Of a stretch of DNA of 10,035 bases, positions 1 to 7,800 are shown piece after piece. The translations under genes and the position numbers were made by a program. The notes below the pieces were generated by a model that made no database searches, had not been told where the DNA came from, and saw nothing but the letters and a program-made list of their open reading frames with translations. The stretch comes from Flavobacteriaceae bacterium. GTDB taxonomy: Bacteria; Bacteroidota; Bacteroidia; Flavobacteriales; Flavobacteriaceae. The stretch spans positions 1-10,035 of the forward strand of contig JABSPN010000084.1 of the NCBI GenBank assembly GCA_013214425.1, given 5' to 3'. Positions within the stretch are counted from its first letter, which is position 1, and every line of letters starts with the position of its first letter.

Positions 1-681
1 GCTGCCTTTCATGGGCTTGCCAAAACTGCCGATAATTAACCGTTCTGTATTTTCCCCGATTAGGTACGGTCTGCTGTATTTTTCATATTCCTTGATGTCC
101 TTGCTTACTCCTGCAGAGAGTGGAACGTATCTGCCTTTGTAACTCTTTCCTGCCAGTACTTGTAACAGCCCTTTTTCGTAGTGGATATGGTTGAGTTTAA
201 TATTTTGCCCCTCCGTGCTACGGAGGCCGCAACCGTAATAAATTGCCAGTATTGCTCTGTCCCTGTAACCCAATAAACTATCGTCTGTAGCTTCATAAAG
301 CTGTTTAATTTCCGCTTGTGTTAGGATGGTTCGGTGTTTCTTTATTCCCCTTTCTACTTTGATTTTGCCCCTTAAGATTTTCCCTTGTCCTGTCAGTTGT
401 AAGTATTTATCCAAGAGCCTGATTACATTGATATGGCTTTGGATGTAACTACTACTTAAAGCCCCTCCGAACAATTGATTTTTCTTTTTGTGTAACTCTT
501 TGCAAAACTTCTCAATATCGCTTTGGTGAACGGTTTCTAAGGTTTCTATTTGCTGTGATGGAAGCCAATGTAAAAAGGTGGATAGCTGCCTGGTGTAGCT
601 CTCGGTAGTCGTTTCTGCATAACCTAAGCGTATCATCCACTGGCTAAAGCTATTTTCTATTTCTGTAAACTCATTTGCCAT
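1..681 (-). CDS. Tyrosine recombinase / phage-type integrase, 3' end cut by window edge
   Basis: Site-specific DNA recombinase expected to integrate and excise a mobile element. The first 227 residues are visible and the frame is open to base 1, so the C-terminus is missing. Residues 1-90 resemble the SAM-like N-terminal core-binding domain, including the tract SYTRQLSTFLHWL. The catalytic domain begins near residue 118 (HRTILTQAEIKQLY). The first catalytic arginine is R154 in YYGCGLRSTE, and the beta-hairpin lysine is K179 in GKSYKGRYVPL, 25 residues later, close to XerD spacing. The HxxR, H/W and nucleophilic tyrosine motifs lie beyond the edge, so activity cannot be judged. The start is the first ATG after an in-frame stop four bases upstream (TAA at 687-685). 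No Bacteroidota -7 box was found in the 138 bases upstream, so transcription is probably shared with the primase gene. Class is secure; element type is unknown. Confidence 0.93.
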   Translation of the reverse strand, partial: MANEFTEIENSFSQWMIRLGYAETTTESYTRQLSTFLHWLPSQQIETLETVHQSDIEKFCKELHKKKNQLFGGALSSSYIQSHINVIRLLDKYLQLTGQGKILRGKIKVERGIKKHRTILTQAEIKQLYEATDDSLLGYRDRAILAIYYGCGLRSTEGQNIKLNHIHYEKGLLQVLAGKSYKGRYVPLSAGVSKDIKEYEKYSRPYLIGENTERLIIGSFGKPMKGS

Positions 682-696
682 TTCTTATTATTTGCG

Positions 697-723
697 TGTC
701 GAGGCTCTCGACAAAAAGTGTCG
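697..723. repeat. Nested inverted repeats (TGTCG/CGACA) just upstream of the recombinase gene
   Basis: TGTCGAG (697-703) and CTCGACA (707-713) form a perfect 7-base inverted repeat around GCT. The right arm's CGACA (709-713) also pairs with TGTCG at 719-723 across AAAAG. The result is three alternating copies of one pentamer in 27 bases, ending 16 bases before the recombinase ATG. It could be a recombinase core or operator site, or an mRNA hairpin in the leader. The repeat is seen directly; the role is inferred. Confidence 0.6.
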
Positions 724-744
724 CTTGTGCATTTTAGACTTTTA

Positions 745-828
745 ATTACCCAGTTGCTTAACTCATTGATTTCATTTGACTTTACTCGGTAACTACCATC
801 ATTACCCAGTGATTACCAACTACCCAGC
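745..828. repeat. Direct repeats ATTACCCAGT between primase and recombinase genes
   Basis: ATTACCCAGT occurs exactly at 745-754 and 801-810, 56 bases apart. A close copy, ACTACCCAGC, lies at 819-828 and overlaps the last codons of the primase gene. Weaker TACC-containing relatives occur at 791-800 and 811-820. The cluster sits in the non-coding gap beside the inverted repeats. Short direct repeats next to a tyrosine recombinase resemble arm-type binding sites, and next to a primase they could be iterons. No function is shown by sequence alone. Confidence 0.5.
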
Positions 829-3297
829 TTTGATTTTTGCTAATGCTGCATCTAAAGCATTGGATAGCTGATTTTGAAGCTCCTTGTACTCTTCATTACT
901 CGTAATTTCATACTCATAGCCTTTCTTTCTTGGATGTCCACCGATGATTTTTACCAAGTGATAGCGTACCAAAATGGATAGGTAGTATTTCAGGTTGTTG
1001 GGACTCATTCGCAGTGGCAAGCGTACTTCCTGACTGTAAAAGGTCTTTTTGTTTTGTCCGTTTAGATGGTGTTTCAGACGTTCAAAGAAGTCTCTGCAAC
1101 CTTTCGTTAATTCATCACTTTTCACCAATAGCACATCTTTCAATAATTGGTTCGCTTCCTCGATGTCCTCTAAAGTGGTTTCAATAAATTTTTCTCCTGT
1201 CGTTTCATCTTTTTGCCTGTGGCGCTGCCACTGTTTGTAGAAGGTAATGACCTCAATAAAATTCAGGTAGTGGGCATTGGTTCGTAAAGGCTTAAAAACT
1301 GTATCGGGGATAATTAATTGCGTTGCATAAGGATTGCGAACCTGAACAGGTTGTAACACACTTTGTACATCTTTAAAAAACTCCTTGATTTCTTCTTCCT
1401 GATTTCTGTTTATCGTTCCTGCACTTAGTCCACGTTGATAGTCCATAATTGATTCTTTGTGTTGTTTGCTGTTGTCCAGATACACCAGTAAACTGCGGTT
1501 GGCATTGTCTTCATAGAGCTTTTCCCGTGTGGTTGTTCCTGCCAAGCATATCGGACCTTCTACCTGCAGGGTAATGGTTTTCATATTGCCTTTCGCATCT
1601 TTTATCGGTATCGTTTTAGAGATTCGTTTTTTACTCATTAGCTCACGGATGGCGTAGAGTATCTTATCATCATTTGCCCCGTCCAAGTCTTCTATCAGTA
1701 CCAGTTTGTTTTTTAGCTCTGTCCGCTCAAAGTAGTACAGGGCATTTTCGGATAAGGTGGTAATTTCTAGTTTGTGCTCTTCGGGGATTAACTCTGCGAT
1801 TTTCTCTTGTAGGTAGGTTTTTCCTGTGCCTGATGCGCCTAAGCTGATGATGTGTAAGGGCTGCTCTCTTAATCGAGAGGTAAAGACCAGGTACATTAAA
1901 AGACGGTTGGTTTCTTCGCCTACCATGCCACTTTTGCCAATAAGTTCGCCAGTTCGTTTTAATAGATTCGGTTGGCTCAACCATTTGATGGCTGTACCTT
2001 CTCGCTCCTTTGTCAAGAACCTTTTCTCTGCCTTCTTAGGTTTTTGCTGTTCTACTTGTTCCAGTCGGTAGTTTTCAAGCTCTTGGGTCAGTTCTGCAAC
2101 TGCCAATTGCATTTCCCTACTGCCTGTTTCTAATCGTTCCGCTGCTTTTCTGATTAGCTTTTCACTTTGGTCGTCATGGTACAAGTCCAAGCTGTGGCGG
2201 ATGCTGTGCAGTGGACTTCTACTATCGATTCGCTCGATTTTTAAGGTTACTTTCAGTTTATCCAGTGGATGCAGACCTACACCACCCAATATGCTAATTA
2301 ATAGATTGTCCTTTTGCCATGTGATGTATTCTTGATTACTGGTATCAAGTTTTGAACTTGATTGTATCTCCGCTTTTTCTTCAATTGAAAAAATAATTGT
2401 TCTGCTATCGATTAAGTGGTTTAATATTTCAGATTCATGACTTTGAACTAAACTGTTCGGGTCTTCTCCTTCGGGTGTAGTTACATTGCTGATTGTAATA
2501 TTTGGCAACAACTCATTTAACTGCTTGCTGTACTTCTCCACTGCTTTTTGTCCTGCTGTATCGCCATCTAAAAACAGTATTACTTCTTGTAATTGCTTGC
2601 AGTTTTTAAGTGCTGCCGTGTGTTCTTGGGTTAGTCCATTTGTACCGTAGAGTGCCAATGCTTGATAATCGGTGTATTTGTTGACTGTTGCCGCATCTAT
2701 GATGCTTTCGGTTAGGATGATGGTTTGGGTTTCTTGGCTTGGATAGTTTGGGTAAAGCCCTGTTCTGTTTTCTAAGTAGTAATGTCCTTTCGTTAAACTT
2801 CTACCATACAAGCTTGCTATTTCTCCTTTTTGATTTCGTAACGGGAAGACAACACAGTTTTTCAGATGCTTGTAATGCGTTTGATTATTGTAACCAATAT
2901 CCAGTTTCATGTCAAAAAGTGCTCTATTCTTTAAGTATTCCGCAACTTTTTTACTTCTTGGTAGTGCTGCTTTTAGTTTATGAAATATGGCTTCTAAATC
3001 TTCTTTTGGCTTTACAGGCTCTACAACTCCGAGTAAGGATTTAGCTTTGTTGATGGCTTCATGTTTCGTACACTTTTCTTTGTGCAGGATAAAATCTATC
3101 TGGTCGATGGCTTTGCCTGTATGCTCACAGTTGCCACTAAAACAGTGTACCGTGTTGGTTTCGGGATAGACCTGCATACTTGGATTCTTGTCGTTGTGGA
3201 ACGGGCAGTTTATACGCTTGTTCCTGTCGGGTTGTAATCCGTAATGGTTCAGGACTGCAAGTATTGAGAGCCTTTCTTTGATTTCTGCTATTTCCAT
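820..3297 (-). CDS. DnaG-like primase with CHC2 zinc finger, Toprim and P-loop ATPase domains (825 aa)
   Basis: Predicted to prime and perhaps unwind DNA of a mobile element. The CHC2-type zinc finger uses C31, H34, C52 and C57 (CPFHNDKNPS, then CFSGNC). A DnaG-like Toprim N-terminal segment follows at about 140-182 (FPLRNQKGEIASLYGRSL). The Toprim domain spans about 191-285, with metal-binding E197 (LTES), D244 and D246 (LDGDTAG) and EDPNS at 278-282. Residues 310-430 are charged and partly helical. An ATPase domain has Walker A GASGTGKT (487-494), a Walker B-like LVLIEDLD (532-539), a sensor-like LAGTTT (585-590) and a possible arginine finger R601. A winged-helix-like segment (about 752-799) lies near the C-terminus. 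The ATG overlaps the end of the SymE-like gene by 10 bases, suggesting translational coupling. CHC2/Toprim proteins of this kind are known near recombinases in Bacteroidota. Primase identity is firm; helicase activity is inference. Confidence 0.9.
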   Translation of the reverse strand: MEIAEIKERLSILAVLNHYGLQPDRNKRINCPFHNDKNPSMQVYPETNTVHCFSGNCEHTGKAIDQIDFILHKEKCTKHEAINKAKSLLGVVEPVKPKEDLEAIFHKLKAALPRSKKVAEYLKNRALFDMKLDIGYNNQTHYKHLKNCVVFPLRNQKGEIASLYGRSLTKGHYYLENRTGLYPNYPSQETQTIILTESIIDAATVNKYTDYQALALYGTNGLTQEHTAALKNCKQLQEVILFLDGDTAGQKAVEKYSKQLNELLPNITISNVTTPEGEDPNSLVQSHESEILNHLIDSRTIIFSIEEKAEIQSSSKLDTSNQEYITWQKDNLLISILGGVGLHPLDKLKVTLKIERIDSRSPLHSIRHSLDLYHDDQSEKLIRKAAERLETGSREMQLAVAELTQELENYRLEQVEQQKPKKAEKRFLTKEREGTAIKWLSQPNLLKRTGELIGKSGMVGEETNRLLMYLVFTSRLREQPLHIISLGASGTGKTYLQEKIAELIPEEHKLEITTLSENALYYFERTELKNKLVLIEDLDGANDDKILYAIRELMSKKRISKTIPIKDAKGNMKTITLQVEGPICLAGTTTREKLYEDNANRSLLVYLDNSKQHKESIMDYQRGLSAGTINRNQEEEIKEFFKDVQSVLQPVQVRNPYATQLIIPDTVFKPLRTNAHYLNFIEVITFYKQWQRHRQKDETTGEKFIETTLEDIEEANQLLKDVLLVKSDELTKGCRDFFERLKHHLNGQNKKTFYSQEVRLPLRMSPNNLKYYLSILVRYHLVKIIGGHPRKKGYEYEITSNEEYKELQNQLSNALDAALAKIKAG

Positions 3298-3470
3298 TTT
3301 TCTACAACTTTTATGGTTAGCATTTCTTTTCCTGGCTCTATCTGTACCAAATCGCCGATATTAAAACCTAAGTCCTGTAACCATAAGCCCTCTAAGGTTA
3401 ACACTGGTGCTTCGCTTACCCTTCTTTGTGACCTGCAAAGCCGTATTTTTCGCTCTTTTTGTTTTGCCAT
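3288..3470 (-). CDS. SymE-like small protein (60 aa), first gene of the primase-recombinase operon
   Basis: The segment PVLTLEGLWLQDLGF, followed by NIGDLVQIEPG and LTI (residues 22-53), closely matches the core of the SymE family. E. coli SymE has PAITLKGQWLEAAGF and a following G-rich strand in the same place. This family has an AbrB-like swapped-hairpin fold; E. coli SymE is an SOS-induced type I toxin controlled by the antisense RNA SymR. At 60 residues this protein is about half the length of E. coli SymE, with a basic N-terminus (residues 1-17) and no long C-terminal extension. The frame extends upstream to another ATG at 3551, but the promoter lies inside that extension, so the ATG at 3470 is chosen. 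It overlaps the primase start by 10 bases. I found no exact TAnnTTTG box on the opposite strand that would drive a SymR-like RNA. It may act as a DNA-binding regulator rather than a toxin. Confidence 0.8.
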   Translation of the reverse strand: MAKQKERKIRLCRSQRRVSEAPVLTLEGLWLQDLGFNIGDLVQIEPGKEMLTIKVVEKWK

Positions 3471-3500
3471 AGAAAAAAGTTTAAAATTTCTTATTTGATA

Positions 3501-3521
3501 AACATGTGATACAAAAGTATC
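3501..3521. promoter_or_regulatory. Inverted repeat and ACATGT palindrome over the operon promoter, possible operator
   Basis: GATAC-AAAA-GTATC (3508-3521) is a perfect 5-base inverted repeat centred on the -7 box of the leftward promoter. It adjoins AACATGTG (3501-3508). An inverted copy of that octamer, CACATGTT (3618-3625), spans the start codon of the divergent regulator gene. Placement fits an operator for the neighbouring XRE protein. ACATGT also occurs by chance elsewhere in the window, so support is modest. Confidence 0.35.
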
Positions 3522-3543
3522 TTTCTTTTTCCAAACAGACAAA
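3512..3543 (-). promoter_or_regulatory. Bacteroidota-type promoter for the SymE-like/primase/recombinase operon
   Basis: On the minus strand, TTTG (3543-3540) is followed by 20 bases and then TACTTTTG (3519-3512), matching the Bacteroidota -33 TTTG / -7 TAnnTTTG pattern. Transcription would begin about 35 bases before the ATG at 3470, which excludes the longer reading from 3551. Confidence 0.65.
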
Positions 3544-3576
3544 CAAAACATATTTCTTTTGGTTAACTTATTTTCC

Positions 3577-3584
3577 TACTTTTG
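3577..3584 (+). promoter_or_regulatory. -7 box of the promoter for the XRE regulator gene
   Basis: TACTTTTG matches TAnnTTTG and is identical to the box used on the opposite strand. It lies 36 bases before the ATG at 3621, leaving a short leader. No well-spaced -33 TTTG is seen: TTTG at 3558-3561 is only 15 bases away, shorter than usual. Confidence 0.55.
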
Positions 3585-3620
3585 CATAAATACAGTAAAA
3601 TCAATACTCTTTAGATACAC

Positions 3621-3962
3621 ATGTTAAACATTGGAGAGCGTATAATACAACTTAGGAAGGCTAAAAAATGGTCTCAGGACGAACTGGCAAAACAAATTAA
3701 TGCCTCTCGTGTAATGGTTGGTAAATATGAACGTAACGACAATGCCCCGTCTATTGAAGTGCTTTTAAAACTTGCCAAAGCATTTGAGGTCAGTCTTGAC
3801 TATCTGGTTGGTGAAAGCGTAAACGCTGCTTTTGATAAAGAGATGATTAAACGGCTGGAAAATGTAGAGAACCTTCCAGAAGAAGAAAAGAAAAGAATAT
3901 TTCATTTTATCGACCTTATTATTCGTGATTACAAAGCTGGTCAGGCTTATGCTACAAAATAG
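3621..3962 (+). CDS. XRE-family helix-turn-helix transcriptional regulator (113 aa)
   Basis: A Cro/C1-type DNA-binding domain covers about residues 4-62. The sequence IGERIIQLRKAKKWSQDELA leads into the recognition region INASRVMVGKYERND, then PSIEVLLKLAKAFEVSLDYLVG. These are the usual landmarks of XRE regulators. A charged helical tail (about 70-105, EEEKKRIFHFIDLIIRDY) probably mediates dimerisation. The gene is divergent from the SymE-like/primase/recombinase operon, with 150 bases between the two starts, the classic placement of a repressor controlling a mobile element and itself. Its stop codon is one base from the stop of the convergent LRR gene. No peptidase domain or other sensor is present, so the inducing signal is unknown. 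Confidence 0.92.
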   Translation: MLNIGERIIQLRKAKKWSQDELAKQINASRVMVGKYERNDNAPSIEVLLKLAKAFEVSLDYLVGESVNAAFDKEMIKRLENVENLPEEEKKRIFHFIDLIIRDYKAGQAYATK

Positions 3963-3963
3963 T

Positions 3964-4884
3964 TTACTTCTTGCGAAAAATATTTGCAACAGCATCTGGT
4001 ACTTTAAACCCTAAATCTTTGGGTTTGTGAGTATAATGCCTTCTACTTTTAAAAATTGATTTTTTCAAATTACCTTTTTGATACAAGATTTGTAAACTAT
4101 TCAGGTCTCCATCCTCAATATTTGTATTATCTGAGAAGATTATCTCCTCTAATTTATTGAGGGAACTAAGATACCTTATCGAGGAAAGACTTCCTATATT
4201 GTTAAAAAACAAGGACTTTAACTTTTTTAAATCGTTTACAGGCTCTAGGCTTGACACGTTTTTACAGTCATCCAACCTTAATTCTTCTAGCCCTTTTAAT
4301 TCTTTTACTGCTCCAATATCTTCCAACAGTTTACTTCCTGTAAGGTCAAGTTTTACCAGCTTTTTCAAGCTGCTAATCCCAAGTAAATTTACAATCCCAG
4401 AGTTATACAAAGCTAAATCTTTGAGCTTCTTTAATTTAGACAGTTCGATAATTTCAAGCTTATCGTAATTATCTATTCGCAACTTGTGCAATGTCAAAAC
4501 ATTAAAAATTGTTTCACAGCCTTGTATACCCCATATAAAAAAACACTCTTCCAAGTTCTTAAAAGCCTGAAAGTTTATTTGTCCAGGTAATTTATGGTCA
4601 ATATTTAGAACCTTTAGATTAGATAAGGTATGTATTGGAGATATATCATTTATAGATGGACTTATAATTGAAAGTCCATCTATAAAATTAAATTCGCTAA
4701 GAAAAGACAACTCCTTCTCCTTGAAAAAGTTAGAGTTAATCTCTAAATGTCTAATATTATCAGCCTTCATGACTTTGACTGCAGAATCAAAATCATTTGA
4801 ATTTAGAATTAAGGCGTTGTTTATCTTTCTATATAAAAACCCTTTATAATCAACTGGTAATCTATCTTCTGATTTTAACGCCAT
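3964..4884 (-). CDS. Leucine-rich-repeat protein (306 aa), candidate immunity protein of the upstream RHS toxin
   Basis: Residues about 46-255 form a run of roughly 22-residue leucine-rich repeats, e.g. LSKLKKLKDLALYNSGIVNL, ISSLKKLVKLDLTGSKLLED, VKELKGLEELRLDDCKNVSS and VNDLKKLKSLFFNNIGSLSS. The N-terminus (MALKSEDRLPVDYKG) is neither a signal peptide nor a membrane segment, so a cytoplasmic location is expected. The C-terminus (272-306) is basic and repeat-free. The gene starts 15 bases after the stop of the RHS-toxin gene on the same strand, where cognate immunity genes normally lie. LRR proteins were, as I recall, among the immunity families listed in published surveys of polymorphic toxins, but this pairing is inferred from position. 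The gene is notably AT-rich (27% GC in row 4681-4740), unlike the element genes to its left. It could instead be a general protein-binding LRR protein. Confidence 0.85.
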   Translation of the reverse strand: MALKSEDRLPVDYKGFLYRKINNALILNSNDFDSAVKVMKADNIRHLEINSNFFKEKELSFLSEFNFIDGLSIISPSINDISPIHTLSNLKVLNIDHKLPGQINFQAFKNLEECFFIWGIQGCETIFNVLTLHKLRIDNYDKLEIIELSKLKKLKDLALYNSGIVNLLGISSLKKLVKLDLTGSKLLEDIGAVKELKGLEELRLDDCKNVSSLEPVNDLKKLKSLFFNNIGSLSSIRYLSSLNKLEEIIFSDNTNIEDGDLNSLQILYQKGNLKKSIFKSRRHYTHKPKDLGFKVPDAVANIFRKK

Positions 4885-4899
4885 AAAACATTAATATAT

Positions 4900-7800
4900 T
4901 TAATAATTCGTAATTCCTAAATTCAATCTTAAGTTTCTTGCTGGGCTTACAGGGAAAACTCTATTAGCTGTACCAAGTTTACCTCCTAGATTATTCATCA
5001 TGATTGTTTCTTGTACCTCTAAGAAGGTCCTAGAACCAGTCATTGGTTTGAAGTAAATTTGACCTCCAATTCTTCCTGCATTGTAATGGGATGTAAGCCT
5101 TGATGCAATACTTACATTTGACTTGCCAACATAAGGTAACATTCCTCGTGTAGCATCATCGAACAAGTATAGTCCGCTAACTCCTTTAACATCATCGATA
5201 TGATTAAGTGCTTGGAAGCCATACTTTGAATAGGCATTAGTCCCCGCCCTAGCGGCATAAGTAGTTGCTTTTACTCCTTTTACAACTAAATTTGTTCCTC
5301 TACTTATTAGAACTGTCTCTAACACTTGTTCACCAGCAAATCCTAAATCATTGCCTATTTCATAGGCGCTCATACTTGGTATTCGCTCAACATAATTAAT
5401 TATAGCTTGCGAAATTTGCCATCGCAAGTACATTCCTTTCGGCGAATATTGATTACTAATGTGTGCCAAATCTACAAAACCTTGGCCCATTTGCACCCAT
5501 CCTTTTGCTGTTCCTAAACTTTTAATAAATTCCCAAGAGCTTTTTACACCTCTAATTGCTCCATGTTGTAAGCCCATTTGAAACAGTTTCCCCTTCATTA
5601 ATTGTCGTTCTGCCCAGTCTAAGAAACCACCACCTGAAGTTCCAAGTCCTCCATTGGTCATTCCGCCACCTCCGAACATTCCTGTAGAAACACTGGTGCT
5701 TGGTCCCATTAATGGGTCACTACTTAAACCTTCATAATTGTTGAATTGCCTACGTTTAGACCTTGATTTAAAGATCCCTTTTAACCACCTTCCTGGCTGT
5801 AAGTTTCGAATTCCCTGAGTAATATCTCTAAGACTTAAATTTCTAAGTGCATCCCCAAGTTCTCCAAAATCTGTAGCGAATATACTAGAGACAACAGCTC
5901 CTATTCCTATAGCAAGACCTGTTCCTATCTCTATCAATTCTCCACTAGGATCGGTATACATTAGCGGATTATTCAATACATACCCGTAACGGTTAAAGTT
6001 TTGCGTATTGGTAATATCTTGGATATAATTATCTGGCGCCAAAAAGCGTTTTAATTTAGGGTCATATAAACGCCCGTTCATATGAATCAATCCAACACCT
6101 TGTAAGTGTTCGTGTCCAGTATATCCTCTATCTAAAAAGCTTAATTTATCTAAAGAATTGTTATTGCCATCGGTTAGTTTAACGATGTTACCCCAAGCAT
6201 CAAAATGACGCTTTTCTTTGGCATTACCTTCTCCATCTGTAATTAACACAATACTACCTAAGTAATCTCTGTGTAGGTAGTAATAATTTTCGTCTGTTAC
6301 ACCAGAGCTTGTTTGTTCTGATCTCCAAATAGCAGGAGCCGAGTAGGCATCTCCACCAATATAAGTGACAAATAAGGTTTGATCTGCTTGTTCATCATAA
6401 CTAATCTCCATGCTACCATCAAAGGCATAGTGTTTTCTGTTATTACGCTGGTTGATGTCATCTTCTAAACTACCGTAGAACATGTTAGATCTCCCTAAGA
6501 AAGGATTGTATTGGAATCCAATTTTTTCCTTGTCTTCTTCATAGATTTCAAATGGTTTTTTAAAGGAGTTATACTTAATTTGAGCTAGGCGATTTTGCTG
6601 ATAATATAAATCTCCTTGATTGTTTAAATCTATATCTGAAACTTGATATGAGGTTCCGGAGTAACTATAATCTCCAACGATATTGTTATGTGTAATTCTT
6701 CCTGAATTATCATAAGTCATGAAATTATCCCCGTTGTTGTCGTTGAAAGTAATCAACCTGTCTAAATCGTCATAACCAAAGGTTTCAGACCATGAGAACA
6801 TACTGTTGGTTCTACTATTAAGTGTTCCTCTTTCTACATCAAAATCAGTTGTTAATTGCATAACAATTTCCGAAGTAGAGTTTTTAGAAATAGATACATT
6901 GGTTAAATATCCGTAGGCATCATAAGTTGTTGCGTCAGCAATATTATTTCCTAAACTAGCCGATGTGACTTGTCCTCGGGCATTCACCTCATTTAAACTC
7001 CAGATGTTTGCATTAGAATTAAAATCTGTAATAGTATTTAAAACCCCATTTTGATAATGGTTTCTGATTTTCTTCTGACTTGTTTTATTATTCAGAAGTA
7101 ACCTACCATAATATAATTCAGAATCAATTCTTCCAAAATTATCATAAGTAAACTCTTGTCTAAATTGAGCATAAGGATTCGATTCAATAACTTTATTTAA
7201 TCTATAGTGACTATCATATTCATATTGGTATTGACTATTATTTCCGTCTGAACTTGTCACTCCGACAGCCGTCAACAAATTGTATGTTGGATCATAGACA
7301 TATTGAATATCCATTGAAAGATTATCTCCATCAATTATCTTTTCAAGCATTCTACCAGTTTGTGAGTAATCATACTCGGTAGTTCCTTTAGGAGTAATTT
7401 CTTCTAATAATTGACCAAAGCCATTATAGGAATATTCATAGGTTCCGGCTGAAGGGTCTATTAATTTGGTTTTTCTACCCCAACCATCTTGTTCGGTAGT
7501 CACAATTACACCATCGTAATTGGTAGTTTTTAGGTTACCATTTCCGTAGTAAGAATAATTGATAGTTCCTCCAGGATCACTAACAGATAATAGATTTCCT
7601 AAATCATCCTTTGTTGTAGTCACTGTCTTAACACCATCATCAACGGTAACGGATAAGCCATTATAAGCGATTGTGATTGTTCTTCCCGTATGAAGAATTT
7701 GTTCAGTAGGTCTTCCATAAACATCGTATATTACATCATTCCATTGAGTTGGGCTGCTACCAAGATAAGGCTCACTTTGTCTGATCATTCTGTCTAAGGC

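Noticed and set aside
105..296. A 63-codon minus-strand frame inside the recombinase gene.
   Set aside because: It is out of frame with the recombinase, whose own frame (1-681) carries recognisable catalytic motifs across the same bases.
688..732. A 14-codon basic open frame ending seven bases before the recombinase ATG, a possible leader peptide.
   Set aside because: It is too short to separate from chance and consists mostly of the inverted-repeat sequence.
2739..3044. A 101-codon plus-strand frame opposite the primase gene.
   Set aside because: It is antisense to the primase Toprim N-terminal region, and its hydrophobic leucine- and phenylalanine-rich character is typical of a complementary-strand shadow.
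3471..3551. A 27-codon N-terminal extension of the SymE-like gene starting at 3551.
   Set aside because: The well-formed promoter (3512-3543) lies inside it, and the extra residues have no SymE similarity, so the ATG at 3470 is preferred.
4006..4026. AAACCC/GGGTTT inverted repeat downstream of the XRE stop, a possible terminator.
   Set aside because: The stem is six bases, there is no T-tract on either strand next to it, and it lies in the coding sequence of the LRR gene.
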